Source: Argyresthia goedartella
Lineage: Eukaryota > Arthropoda > Insecta > Lepidoptera > Argyresthiidae
Assembly: GCA_949825045.1 (NCBI GenBank)
Contig: OX463836.1
Location: 9,007,829 to 9,071,828, forward strand
DNA length: 64,000 bases
Direction of reading: 5' to 3'
Below the pieces are notes generated by a model. It did no database searches, was not told where the DNA came from, and saw only the letters and a list, made by a program, of their open reading frames with translations. The translations under genes were made by a program, and so were the position numbers. Below, piece after piece: positions 12,501 to 23,500 of the stretch; the stretch's first letter is position 1; each line of letters starts with the position of its first letter.

Positions 12501-15500
12501 ACCAGTCGTAATACAATTTGTGGATGTGATGGAAAATTTAAAAAAACAACATAACCTTTTCCCGCTTTCAGTCAGTTTTTTAAAATCCACAAATCATGGC
12601 AGTGGAGGCCCACTGCCATGATTTGTGGATTTTAAAAAACTGACTGAGTCTCATCAAAAGTCGCTCAAGAGACTGTAGCTCGGTTAGTTAATAGAACCCA
12701 AGTTGGAATTCCGGTTGGTTTAGTTAGGTTATTATTTGACGTCCCGTAACATAATAGCCGATTTCTATAAGTTTTGAATAAAATAACTAAATAAATAAAT
12801 GTAGCCCATCAATGTCACCGAGGGTCACAGGCCTTTACCCGGAAAAGAGTAAGATCAAGCCATACTCCAGCACGCCGGCTCAGTGCGGATTAATGGAGGG
12901 GTTTTATGACCACTACCACGTAGCGATAGTAGCCGGGACCTACAACTTAACGTGTCATCCGAAACACTGAACATTTGATAATGTACTTAAAATGAATTAA
13001 CTATCTCAGAGGTCAGGAATTGTACCTGCATCTCCTGTGTGAGAAGCAAACGTGAAACCCATTAGACCACGGAGCTCCATAGTATAATTTGAATAAGCAA
13101 AGAACAAAAATGCTCATCCTGCTACAGCTTATAAATGTAATGTATAAAAAACATTTTGGCAACATCTGCTGTTTGAAGACAACTGCGTATTTTATTTAAG
13201 ATGCCATTTTTCTCAACATTAAATTTCTCAGCTAAAGCTGGCTACTAAAAATTGCCACGGATGAGTGGCAGGCCTTGGGCAGGCCTGAAAGGAAATGGCG
13301 GGATGAGCTCGATAAGTTTTTGTGTGGACTCAAGAGGGAGAGGTATTTGCCCAGAAGTGGGACATAATTATGGCTACATAAGAATTAACAAAAAAAATCC
13401 AGGCTGTAGATTCTGAACAAAATTTACAAGAATTCTTTCTCAGGAGTGGGCAAGGTGATGGAGCTAAGCTTTGAATACCTTAGTGCTGGCGGGAAGTATG
13501 TTGTGTTCGGATGCTCGCCGCCGACGCATCGGGCTTCGTAAGTATTAATTTTAAATACCATACCCCTTTATTAATTTTTAGGGTTCCGTATCCGAAGGGT
13601 CCCAAACGGACCCTTCTAGTAAGCCTCCGCTGTTCACACGTCTGTCCATCTCAGCGGGCAGTATCCCGTGAACTTTATGAGGTAGAGAGTTGATTTTTTT
13701 ACAGAATGTGTACATATTTCTGTTCCCGCTACAGCAACAAATAATGAACTACATGATTTTTTTTCTAAATTAAGGATAGAATGAAGGAATACATATAAGG
13801 GACAAGGTTTTTTTGCGTTTTTCTCTTATAATATGGTACGGAACCCTTCGTGGGGGTGTCCGACTCACACTTGACCAATTTTGACAGTATTTATAATGAG
13901 AAACGATATCGTTGTATCGTTGTATGCTACCTTCGACTTTTAGTCGTCTGAGGCCTGGGATTCCGTTTCTGCCTAACAAGTCCAAGGCTCCAGGTTCAAA
14001 GCCTGGTCAAAAAGAAAGGGTCATGAATTTGATGAGTGTATCTCCCAAACGGAAGCATTGATTATGTTTTTGCAGTATAAAAAAATCGGCGTTCCACAAG
14101 GTTCTATATTAGGCCCTTTCTTATTCCTGGTATACACTAACGATCTGCATGTTATGGTGAATAAATTGACTGATATAATATTTTCTGCTGATGATTCTTC
14201 ACTGGTCTTCAAGATTGAAAGACTAAAAGAAGATTTCATTGATCTTAATATTGTACATTGTCCTTAAATTTGAATTGGTTTACAGTTAATAATGTATTGT
14301 TAAACGCTGGTAAAACCAAGAGTATCAAATTCTCACTTCCAATTAGCAGGCAAGTTGACACCAGTTTAGTGTTAGACAGCAACACGTTAGAATCAGTAAA
14401 TGTCACGAAGATTCTTGGAATTACTATTGATAACAAATTGCAGCGAACCCCCGAAGTGGGGCCCACATAGATACATTTGCTGGTAGATTAAGTTCTGCGT
14501 CTCACGCTATTAGGAACATCAGACAAAACACGGATGTGACTACAGAAAGGTTGATCTATTTTATTTACTTTCATAGTGTCATATCTTGTTGTGGGGGAAA
14601 GCAGCGGATATTCAAACTATTTTTATAATAGCGAAAAGAGCTATTCGAGCAATTATAAATTTAAAATGCGCAGACTCCCCAAGAGATTTATTTGACTCCC
14701 ACAAGACACATGATGTACTAGCTAATGCCCGCAACTTCATCTGCGTGTACCTAGGAATGTCTGAGATAACGTTACCCTCCTTCTGGTGCATTCGGATAAA
14801 AAGTATCCAATATGTTAATCTACCTCATAAACTATATCTGTGCTAAATTTCATTCAGATCCGTTCTGCCGTTTTAGTGTGATTGAGGCACAAACACACAA
14901 ACATCCAAACATCTGACCATCCAAACATCGCCACTTTCACATTTATAATATTAGTTGGATGTACGCAAGAACCTTTCAACATTTCCAAAATTAGCGATAG
15001 CTGTAATAATAAATAATCACAGACTAGTTGCACCGCGGTTTAGACTCGCGAAAGTTATTAATTATTTCAAGGGCCAATGCGTTCTCTACTTCGGGATACC
15101 TCTGAAGATTTTAAAATTTAAAAACCATATAAAAACCACTACCTAAAAAGGGATATTACAATATTCAAGATTACATAAATGACAAGAGTGCACGATGTTA
15201 ATCTAACTCAATACAGACCTAGCTTAATGATTTTGTAATTATTTATTCATGCATATTATTTATAATATGTAATATTTGTACTGGTTAACAAAACCTATAT
15301 TTAAAAGAGATCTAAAAATCAATCTGTGGGAGTTTCTTCGCCTTTCTCCTCTCATAGTGGTCTAATGTAAAGATGAAGAAAAAAAAGAAGTTTTCTAAAC
15401 ATATGATAATATTTTCAGAAAATAAATAATTTCGAATTTTGAAAATAAAAAGAATTATTTTTATCATATTTCAGATTGGCTCCATTCCAGATATTTGACA

Positions 15501-16757
15501 AGGAGTTGACAATTCTTGGAGTGAAAGTGAACCCTTTCAGCTTCCCAACGGCGATTGGCTGGCTGAGTGCTATGGGCAGCAGGTGGGTGACGTCATCACT
15601 TATCATTATCATCAAGCTTCGTCATATAAGCACCATCAATTAAATTATCAAGACATTCGTGATCAGAAACTGTAAATAGTCAATAGTTACCGCTTCATTC
15701 TGGTTTGGCCCTGTCGACCTAAAGTTGCAGTTTGGCAATTTAACTCCAACTTACCTAGGAATTCCATAATAGTAGTTGTATGTGACTGATACATAATGGA
15801 GGGCATTAAAACTCGAGAGTGGGTTTATGAAACGAGCCGAAGGCGAATTTCATAATAAAATCACTCGAGAGTTTTAATGCCTAATTATGTAGAGTTACAT
15901 ACACTAGTTTATCTACACACATAATATATATCATAACCTCTCTTTGATATGTTCAGGAACCGCATGATCGACCGGCATTGTGGCATTGATCATTGCTCTG
16001 CAGGTGTTTAGTTTGTTCTGTAATAAGTACTATCTTCACAGACAAACTAGGGGCGACACGCAGGCGGGCGTCGGCGTTCGAAATTTTAATGTCATAATTT
16101 GTCGAAAATGGATACATTATGGTCATAATGAATCAATATTAAGATAAGAAATGAGTTTATACTAAGTAGTATAACATTATGCTGGTCGTAACGTGCGGTT
16201 TTTGAACGCAGTCAAGAGGGTTTATGATACGTGTGTAGATAAAAAAATAAAAAACTTCAAATATTTTACATTCACTGATTAAAACTTTGTACAAAGTTCA
16301 AATTACTGTATATAAAATAATAATAATGATAGCCCAACGCCCGGTCTGCAAAAGGAAAATTTGCGGCGACAACTTGTGAAACTCTTATTAAATCTGCCAA
16401 TCACATGCCGCTATTTTGATATAATCTTAGATTAATCGTCTGTTATATTTGATCACTCTTTTGGAAACTGGTGGTTAGACCAATAACTCACTTGTTTCCA
16501 CGAGTCATTATTGATAATAGCGTTTAATATTGAAAGAAACTTATACACCCAAGACGTCGCCACGTTTTGAGAACTTTTATTTTAAATGAATAGTATATTA
16601 AACAGTAAGATAATAAAATAACATTTATAAATGTTGTTGCAGATACCTGGACTACAAAAAGCTCGGTGTTCAAACGTACAAGCTGTCCGAGTATCAGAAA
16701 GCTCTCGACGATCTAAAAGCTGGCTCCATCGCAAAAGCTATGCTGAAGATTGACTGA
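6542..16757 (+). CDS. zinc-dependent medium-chain alcohol/polyol dehydrogenase, 9 exons, complete
   Basis: Exons: 6542-6685, 9989-10113, 11257-11420, 11642-11743, 12115-12210, 12418-12495, 13444-13537, 15475-15582, 16643-16757. All introns are GT-AG and all phases join, giving 341 residues and a TGA stop. Family landmarks: GICGTDLH with Cys40 and GHEFSG with His63-Glu64 (catalytic zinc); four structural-zinc cysteines at 92, 95, 98 and 106; Glu149 in CEPYSC; and the glycine motif VVGAGIIG at 172-179. Glu198, at the end of the next strand (VTVSEL), hints at NAD rather than NADP. The length is normal for the sorbitol/threonine/arabinitol dehydrogenase branch. It probably oxidises a polyol or secondary alcohol in the cytosol (no signal peptide seen); the substrate cannot be read from the sequence. 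Introns are full of mobile elements, the exons are clean. Confidence 0.93.
7522..7587. repeat. short hairpin repeat
   Basis: Arms ATACATAAAGGTGTAGTCAA (7522-7541) and its reverse complement (7568-7587) enclose a loop with a second small palindrome, AAGGGGATAACCCCTT. The AAGGTGTAGTCA phrase also occurs at the edge of the MITE at 55746. Confidence 0.75.
7664..7940. mobile_element. MITE with nested inverted repeats
   Basis: Outer ends TACAGGCTG (7664) and CAGCCTGT (7932) are inverted. Inside, ATATGGTCGCAAATG (about 7743) and GTTTGCGACCATATA (about 7832) form a second inverted pair. The inner block recurs at about 63615-63735, just after P gene exon 11. Confidence 0.6.
8338..8528 (-). repeat. 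tRNA-derived SINE (family C), minus orientation
   Basis: On the minus strand it starts GAGTTCCATGGTCTAGTGG and then carries GTGTTCGAATCCGGTGC, matching RNA polymerase III A- and B-box patterns. The body ends near 8341 with GGGGGCTAGCCCATCGCC; a related body piece lies at 62038-62100. It is not a functional tRNA because no paired acceptor stem follows. Confidence 0.65.
10181..10566 (+). mobile_element. compound MITE, copy 1 (intron 2 of dehydrogenase)
   Basis: Begins TTATCTACACACGTATCATA, and its reverse complement (with small changes) ends the core at 10503; the core is followed by ACTAGTGTATGTAACTG to about 10566. Further copies lie at 59766-60231 (plus) and 15769-16242 (minus). This copy lacks the small GGCATTAAAACTC hairpin present in the two others, so it shows the empty site near 10530 (AATTAGGCCCTCC). 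Confidence 0.8.
10988..11108. repeat. hairpin MITE in dehydrogenase intron 2
   Basis: TACAGGCCGCGACTTTCTTT with GGTCTGAGCGA is inverted at the other end as TCGCTTAGAGCC, AAAGAAACTTGCCGCGAACTGTA. The centre is a purine/pyrimidine-rich CTCTCTTTCTCGC stretch. No coding capacity. Confidence 0.75.
12568..12647. repeat. perfect 38 bp palindrome in dehydrogenase intron 6
   Basis: Left arm 12568-12605 and right arm 12610-12647 are exact reverse complements over 38 bases (ends TCAGTCAG, centre GGCAGTGG) with a four-base AGGC spacer. It begins 72 bp after the exon 6 donor. A transcript would fold into a nearly loopless hairpin. Confidence 0.95.
12799..13079 (-). repeat. tRNA-derived SINE (family A), best copy
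   Basis: On the minus strand the head reads GGAGCTCCGTGGTCTAATGG and then GGTACAATTCCTGACC, fitting A and B boxes. The body shares the GGCTCAGTGCGG block with 3737-4046 and ends at GGGCTACAT next to an AAATAACTAAATAAAT stretch. Confidence 0.75.
13255..13365 (+). pseudogene. LINE ORF2 extreme C-terminal fragment
   Basis: The plus strand reads DEWQALGRPERKWRDELDKF and then RYLPRSGT before stopping near 13365. The GRP..RW.DDL pattern ending shortly before the stop is the usual last segment of LINE ORF2 proteins in insects. Only this tail is left. Confidence 0.55.
13577..13890 (-). repeat. non-autonomous repeat with GGTACGGAACCCT ends, minus orientation
   Basis: Starts TTAGGGTTCCGTATCCGAAG and holds ACACGTCTGTCCATCTC, the reverse complement of the GGACAGACGG block seen in copies near 35450-35628 and 41990-42252. 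Its other end near 13880 reads GTGTCCGACTCACACTTGACC. This is a widespread non-coding lepidopteran-type repeat (family knowledge, not named here). Confidence 0.55.
14058..15150 (+). pseudogene. Zenon/CR1-like LINE reverse transcriptase fragment, 5'-truncated, interrupted
   Basis: Reads GVPQGSILGPFLFLVYTNDL at about 14088, then FSADDSSLVFK (the FADD catalytic box), NWFTVNNVLLNAGKTKSI, and after frameshifts KAADIQTIFIIAKRAIRAI and DVRKNLSTFP near 14957. These follow the CR1/Zenon order. The frame is broken near 14265, 14470 and 14590. A separate element is inserted at 14751-14959 with a target duplication. It lies in intron 7 of the dehydrogenase. Confidence 0.8.
14751..14959 (+). mobile_element. 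RTE-tail-type short retroelement inserted in the LINE, TSD TGTAC
   Basis: It lies between two copies of TGTAC (14746-14750 and 14960-14964). Removing it restores the host LINE reading across CGTGTACGC. It contains AAATTTCATTCAGATCCGTT, CTGCCGTTTTAGTGTGATTG and ends TTATAATATTAGT, a tail typical of RTE-mobilised lepidopteran elements. Confidence 0.75.
15769..16242 (-). mobile_element. compound MITE, copy 3, with inserted hairpin (intron 8 of dehydrogenase)
   Basis: Inverted copy of 59766-60231. The core end is TTATCTACACACATAATATA at 15909. Between about 15803 and 15882 sits the small hairpin GGCATTAAAACTCGAGAGT ... ACTCGAGAGTTTTAATGCC enclosing GAAACGAGCCGAAGGCGA. Confidence 0.8.
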
Positions 16758-17067
16758 ATGGACTACCTACTTATAATAGACATTCATATTTTAAGTATAA
16801 TACTAAGCACACGAGCGAGTTCAAAGCTCATGAAACGGTCGCCGTGACCAAAATCGGTCGGACCACTTATTATTATTATTATTATTATTATAATGAAACC
16901 ATACTTTCCATTCTATTTTTCTTTCTTTCATAAAATATATTGAATTATATAGTTCGAAACTTTGTATGCCATGTTTGCATTTGTTTATTTATTTTAGCTT
17001 TCGTGTAGGTACTATAGAAATCGTATATTTAAATAATGTGTCGTGTTTACTTTAATTTGCCCGCAGT

Positions 17068-17073
17068 AATAAA
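17068..17073 (+). terminator. candidate polyadenylation signal of the dehydrogenase gene
   Basis: AATAAA, 311 bp after the stop codon at 16755-16757. It is the first canonical hexamer I see downstream; use is not shown. Confidence 0.45.
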
Positions 17074-17807
17074 AAATTTGAACCGCCAACATGAAACTTT
17101 TTTTTTTGCTATTTCGCGCTTAGATGATAAATAACACCAATACCTAGTTGTCTCGACCAAGATCTACTCCATTCACAGTTATTATACCTCCTACATGCGT
17201 CATCAATTAAATTATTAGCAAATAAGGGACAGAGCTATGCACCAGTCTCTCTTTCCTTTTCTAAGCGAAAGAAGGAGATGAGGTTGACATACAGCTCTGT
17301 TACTCACTCCCTGTGTTTTAGTGACACTTGTCAGAGGTAAACTAGCTGTGAATGGTCACTTAGGAATGAATTTCAAGTGTTGCCAATGCTTGGTGGCCAA
17401 AAATAACATGAGGCTCCTCAAAAAGTTAAATTTTCATAAGAAAAGTAACATTTTCAATCGCCTTGAAAAAGGAGGTTTTCAATTCGGTTTTACTTCATAG
17501 CTTTTGACGTGATAACGTCTTTAAAATCGTTTTAGTCGGGTGACATGTTCAGAAACTTGTGTCACACCAAAACCTCACGAGCGCGATCGCAGGTATAACG
17601 AGAGAGAGACGGACCGATCTCCCGTCTCATCTCGAGCGCTGCCAGTCATTCCGTGAAACTTGTCACGCGGAATCCTCACGAGCGGAGGCTGGCATAGCGT
17701 TCGAGTGAGTGGACCGATTATCACGTAAACATCTCGATCGTAAACCTACTTTACAAACAACCAATATTTTTTTAACCAGCTTCTATAATTAGTGGCCCTG
17801 TGGGCAG
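17074..17807. other. intergenic, repeat-like pieces only
   Basis: No gene. Around 17501 it contains CTTTTGACGTGATAACGTCT, whose reverse complement recurs near 41505-41525. GC-richer blocks with GAGAGAGACGGACCGAT occur at 17590-17740. Probably old MITE material. Confidence 0.4.
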
Positions 17808-18026
17808 TAGACCTCGCTAACAGGGGGGCCTATGAACCAATTTATAAGTTAGTATTTTAGATTCAATCAAAATCAAGTAGTAAAGTAGCCGCATCAATAA
17901 CTTTGTAAACTACATTTTGCGATTTAAAATACAATCTATTGACTTTTCGCGAAAATAGTCTAGTGTATTTCACTCACTCTCATGGTCTGCATAGATCCTC
18001 TTTACTAATCCGTCTCCTATTTCGAG

Positions 18027-19912
18027 GCTTCAATTCAGTTGTGCGCGCGGCGATGTGTGCGTGCGCTTGTAAATATACAGGTTTCATTTGTGTGGCAGTG
18101 ACGCGGCAGTCGTCGTCCGAGCAAGACGTGTTCTTATTGCTTTTTCTTACGGGTACAGTCGTTAACAAAAATGTCTAGTTCTTCGCGGAGAAAATGTTTA
18201 AGGAGTCAGGTAAATATTTGTTAATTTTAAATTTAGATATAATTAATTTTTATTATGATTCTATTTCCTATAAAATTAAATAATATTAAAATGAAATGAA
18301 ATATTATATCCTTGTTGACGTTTATGTATTATTGTTTTAGACTCGAGAAACCATTGCTAAGTTATACGAATTTCTGAAAAAAGATGCGAGAGATATATTG
18401 CAACTAGTAAGTGATCCAGTTTGCAGTGCCAGTCCAATTTTAATATCTAAATTTAGTGAATATTTAAACAGCGTACGGAAAAGAACAGCAATGGCAGTGG
18501 GGGTATCAGAGAGAACAATAACTAATATATTGGCTGAAGGAAAATAATCTGACTCTAAATTTAAATCTCCGCATAAAGACCGCAAAAAACGTTGAATTAG
18601 AATTAGACAACTTTAACGTTGATGTTATACGTTCAACTATTCAAAATTATCATTTAGAACATCACGAGTTACCTACCTTGCAAAAGTTGAAAAGAATATT
18701 TCAAGAGAAACTTAATTATGATGGAAGTATTTCGACTCTGCGCACAGCTTTGTTCAAGTTGGGATACAAAAACTGTGAATAACTGTGGCGAAAAACTGTG
18801 GATAACAGACGTGTTATTATAGAGCGGTATGACATCCAAAAACTACGGTTTTCTTACCTGAAAAACTTGCTCAGATACCGTCAAGAAAATCGGTGTGTCG
18901 TATATACAGAAGAGAGCTATATCTTAACTAGTCATGTGCAAAACAAAGGATGGGGTAATAAAGATGGACCACCTTTAAAGAGAAACATGTCTAAAGGACA
19001 AAGAATTATCATTGTGCATGCTGGTTCAGAACAAGGTTTCGTTCCTAACGTACTACTGACATTCAAAGCAAATAGTGTTTCCGGTGATTATCACTCTAAT
19101 ATGAACGCAGAAAACTATGAAAAGTGGCTAAAAGAACGTCTTGTACCGAATCTGCCACCTAACTCTGTAATTGTGCTTGATAATGCCTCATACCATAATG
19201 TTCAAAATGACAGAGCTCCAAATTATAATTCCAAAAAAACAGAAATGCAGAGATTGATGACAGAAAAACATATAGCTTTTAATCTAGATATGAAAAAAAT
19301 TGAACTGTATGATTTGATAAAAAAAAAAAACAAAGAAAACCATATTTGTTATAAGAATGATGACCATACTTCAGCCATATGGCATAAAAGTTCTTCGACT
19401 GCCACCATATCATCCTGATCTAAACCCCATAGAAAATGTGTGGGGACTTAAAAAAATATATATTGCTTCGCATAACGTCGACCAAAATGTGACGGGAATA
19501 ATGGAACTAATAAATGAACGTTTAAGTCAAATTGATGGAGAGATGTGGGGTAATACTTATCGACATGTACAAAAGAAAGAAGAAGAATACTATCGACATT
19601 TTGAAATGGAGTCAGAAATCGTAATCAACCTTGGTGAGAGCAGCGAATCCGACAATTCATCATTTGATTTTTCAAGTAGCGATTCAGAATAAGTAATATG
19701 TTCAATACAAACATTAAATTACAGTGTGCCAATACCAAATTATTGTTTTTTTAAGAACCCGTATATTATCAAACACAACAAGTTAGCGCTGCTGCACACG
19801 ATAACTGTATTTGTATTTGTACCCGACTGTACCTCTTGTCACGCACACAAAGTCACTGTATATGTACAAGGTTTACCCACACATAGCGCCGCGCGCACAA
19901 CTGAGTTGAAGT
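18027..19912 (+). mobile_element. Tc1/mariner-superfamily transposon with ~60 bp terminal inverted repeats
   Basis: The left end CTTCAATTCAGTTGTGCGCG (18027) and the right end CGCGCACAACTGAGTTGAAG (to 19912) are inverted. The similarity continues inwards through ATGTGTG and ATATACAG for about 60 bp with gaps. A TA follows the right end; the base pair expected at the left is changed. The element carries one spliced transposase gene. Confidence 0.75.
18171..19692 (+). pseudogene. IS630/Tc1/mariner-type transposase with wide catalytic spacing, broken
   Basis: Exon 1 is 18171-18209 (MSSSSRRKCLRSQ) and a GT-AG intron ends at 18340. Exon 2 opens with TRETIAKLYEFLKK and an N-terminal helix-turn-helix region (VGVSERTITNILAE). 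The DDE domain follows: VVYTEESY where the first catalytic Asp is normally found, VIVLDNASYH with the second Asp, and PPYHPDLNPIENVWG with the Glu. About 84 residues lie between the second Asp and the Glu, far more than DD34E or DD37D. The tail ends in acidic, serine-rich sequence (SSESDNSSFD). In-frame stops near 18547 and 18780 and a frameshift near 19360 make this copy inactive. The unusual first-site residue may be decay. Confidence 0.8.
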
Positions 19913-20157
19913 ATCTATATCTATATTTTAAAAATATTTCTTGGATTTTTAGAAAACAGGCGGCCGAAAGGTAATGGTGTAGTATATTTTTAGAACCGGC
20001 TCAAGAAGCACTTTTACAGAGAAAAAGAAACATACAAAAAATTAATGACATCATAACTCCCCCCCCCCCCCCCCCCAAGGAGAAAATCGAGAAAAGCTCT
20101 CGACAAAAAATATATTTTAATTCAAGGAACACGTGTGCCAAGTTTTGTGAGGATCGA

Positions 20158-20210
20158 TTCTCAGTCAACCACTTTTGATTTTAGGGTTTGTTTGTGTTTG
20201 CAGTGTATTA
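20158..20210. other. short spacer before the MITE
   Basis: Unrecognised sequence between the dispersed repeat and the TA-flanked MITE starting at 20211. Confidence 0.3.
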
Positions 20211-20241
20211 CCCTGATGAGCAATGAAAAAGTTCCACCCAC

Positions 20242-20446
20242 TGTTTATGGCAACATAAAATATAATCTACATTTGAATATTCGCCACTGGCAACGTTGAT
20301 TGTACTGTCACTGTCCAATATAGGCTCTTGATGTTAACATGTGCTTGGTGCTTCTTTATACGAATAAAAGTGAAATTAGAAAGTTAATAGTTTGATTCCA
20401 GTCCAAATACAGTCCACAAGAAGAAGGCTAAGGGATCACGCTTTCA
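20242..20446 (+). repeat. 5' LTR of the BEL/Pao element
   Basis: 205 bp, TG...CA. It matches 24745-24949 with one difference seen (GAAATTAGAAAG against GAAATTAGGAAG). Confidence 0.93.
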
Positions 20447-20448
20447 TT

Positions 20449-20466
20449 TGGTCCTTCGAGCCGGAT
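20449..20466 (+). other. primer binding site, complementary to tRNA-Tyr 3' end
   Basis: TGGTCCTTCGAGCCGGAT, two bases after the LTR. It is the exact complement of the 3' end of insect tRNA-Tyr including CCA (from memory of the Drosophila tRNA). The first 11 bases recur in the primer site at 59394-59409. Confidence 0.8.
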
Positions 20467-20580
20467 GACTTTCTTCTGAAAATGTCTGAATTTCTTCAAT
20501 GAATTCTGGTTTTGTTTCTGTCAGCAGCTTGATGTATTCAGCAGCAGTCGATGCCTGGTGTCTGAGAATGTAGCAGACTA

Positions 20581-23500
20581 TTGCAGAACATATGCCGCCG
20601 GTGTGCTTGCGCTTGTCGCTCGTTTCGTTGGCTCGAATCCGAGGCTCAAAGCAAAAGCAAAATAAGCTATTGCATTCCTTTGCAGGTTTACTCTTTGACC
20701 TCAACATTCAACACCATCATCAACTGTCACGTGGTGGAAACGATAACATGTAACCTGCCACAAAAAGAAGTGGATCTAAAAGATATATCCATACCGGCTG
20801 GACTGACCTTGGCTGAAAAAACATTCAACAAGCCATCAGAAATAAACATGTTGATTGGTGCTGATGTATTTTTCCAGATAATACTGCCGCTTGAGCAGTC
20901 GCAGAATCAGTCTGCACGCAATAACCCCGAGCAGTCTACATCTCCGAGCATCTTCAATACACAATTTGGCCATATCATCGCTGGGGCCACCACATCAGAC
21001 ATCATAAAAAATCAGGTTGTACTTTTTTGTACTAAATGTGACTCGGGTATAAATGAGATTGTCAAAAGGTTCTGGGAGGTGGAGCGTGTTCCAGAACTAC
21101 TAATTGAGAGGAAAGAGGGGAACTCAGAGCAACAACTAGCAGAGGATATATTTAAAAACACTGTCAAACTAGATAAAAAAAGGTTCACTGTTGACTTGCC
21201 ATTGAAGTTAGAGCCAGACAGTATAAATAAAACACTAGGTAACTCATTTGACCTAGCTCTACATAGATTTCTCAGCCTTGAAAAGCGGCTGCAAAGAAAC
21301 ATCAATCTGCTGACAGATTATCAAAGGTTTATAGATGAATATGTAGAGCTGGGACATGGACACTATGTAGATATTAAGTCATACAATTTCAATGAAGATG
21401 CGATATACTTCTTGCCGCATCATGCTGTAATAAATGAACAAAGCAAAACTACGCGTACAAGGGTGGTATTTGACGCGTCTATGAAAACCGGCAAGAAGAT
21501 CTCATTGAACGATATTCTATTGAATGGGCCTATAGTACAAAAAGAATTGTTCGATATTGTAATGCTGTATAGATTTGGGAAATTCACATGGAGTTCAGAT
21601 ATCAAGAAGATGTTTCGCAACATTCTTGTGAATCCGGAACACTCTTCACTCCAGAACATTTTGCGGAGGGAAAGCCCAGACCAGCCTTTGCGGTGTATTC
21701 GCCTTGACACAGTCACATACGGAGTTAAACCTTCGAGCTATTTAGCTACGCGATGTTTAATGGAACTCGCCCAGAGGCATGAGCAAGAATTACCACTGGC
21801 ATCCTTCATATTAAAAAATTGCACGTACATTGATGATGTTTTGTACTCATGCTCTGACATGCATCAACTACTTGAGGCTAAACGACAACTATGTGAGCTG
21901 TTGAGCTATGGCAGTTTCAACTTGCACAAATGGGCTTCCAATACACCTGAAGTTCTTCGAAGCATACCTAAGGCTGAACAACAATTCAGTGAGCTTGATT
22001 TTCAAAAGGGAAACTTTAGTATGAAGACCTTGGGACTTACCTTGGACGTTAAAGGGGACTGTTTCACTATCAACAGCCCAGAAGCATTTAAAACTAATAA
22101 AATAACAAAGAGGGAAGTCCTAAGTTACATATCAAAGTTTTATGACCCCATGGGCTTTGTTAGTCCAATTGTAGTGCGAGCAAAAAGCATTATTCAAAAA
22201 ATTTGGTCACATAATCTAGATTGGGACGATCGCTTGCCTAACGATTTGATCGAAGAATGGCTTAACTTTGCTAGCAGTCTGGCTGACATGCAGCCCATTA
22301 ATTTAGGAAGGTGTATTCCAACCAACAAAGCAGCGGCGGTGCAGCTGATCGGATTCTGCGACGCTTCCAGCACAACAGGCTACGGGTGCTGTATATACCT
22401 ACGCGTGGTCGACATAACGGGTAAGGCTGAATTATACTTGCTCTGTTCAAAGTCGCGAATTAACCCACGTGCAAAGCCACTAACAATACCTCGGCTGGAG
22501 CTTAATGCTGCGTTGCTTTTGTCTATACTTGCGGAAAGAGTATAATGATACATTGTGTAGAAACATACATATAGATGATGTTTACTTGTATACTGACTCA
22601 CAAATTACCTTAGCTTGGATAAAGACTGACAAAACAAGGATGCAAGCTTACGTTGCGAACAGAGTAAGTGTAATTCAGCAAAAAACATCCAAATGGCAAT
22701 GGCAATATGTGCCATCAGCAGACAACCCTGCTGATCTCATAAGCAGAGGCATCAGCCCACAGGAACTTCCAAAATGCTCCCTCTGGTGGGAGGGGCCAAA
22801 ATTCCTGCAATGTGAGTACACATTTGATAATAAAAATCAGAACTTACCTGAAGACTTACCTGAGATGAAACCGGAGAGCCCCAGGCCTAATATGATAGTA
22901 CTTGCTACAGCGGTACAGTATGATATTCTTCAAATAATAGAGAAGTATTCAGACATTGATAAAATGACCAGGGTAATAGGATACATTTATAGATTCTGTC
23001 ATAATATAAAAGGCGATGGTAGGGTTAGTGCGAGAGTGCTGAACCCTGACGAATTGCAACGCGCGTTGCATATTATAATAAAGCACGAACAGTCGGTTTA
23101 TTTCAATGATGAAATAGCTTCATTGCGAAAAGGCAACAATGTGCAAGGCTCCCTTAAGCCAATACATCCATTTTTAGACGAAAATGGTTTGCTTAGAGTA
23201 GGTGGGAGATTAGATAATTCAGATATACCACTCGCACAGAAACATCCTATAATTCTGCCAAACGAATCTCGAATAACAGAATTGATCATACAAAGAGAGC
23301 ATGTTAGGTTGTTACATGCTGGCCCTAAGTCGCTCTTAGCGAGTTTAAACCAACAATATTGGCTGGTAGCTGGTATGCGAAAAGTTAAAAAAGTGACTCA
23401 TGGATGCATGGTATGTTTCAGATTTAAAGCTAGTGCAGCAAAGCAACTCATGGGATCCTTGCCTCAGCATCGCGTCACTGCATGCAGACCATTTCAAAAG

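Larger units (their letters stand above)
17808..20157 (+). repeat. dispersed repeat, copy 2, carrying a transposon
   Basis: Flanks 17808-18026 and 19934-20157 match copy 1 (1421-3202) in inverted orientation. Between them sits the transposase-bearing element 18027-19912, which copy 1 lacks. The C-run at 20057-20078 corresponds to the G-run of copy 1. Confidence 0.75.

Noticed and set aside
12568..12647. microRNA precursor
   Set aside because: The arms are perfectly paired with a four-base loop, unlike an animal pre-miRNA; a foldback or artefact is more likely.
20444..20707. 87-codon minus-strand frame overlapping the BEL LTR and primer site
   Set aside because: It crosses the LTR end and primer site, and no protein family is recognised; probably chance or deleted-leader sequence.
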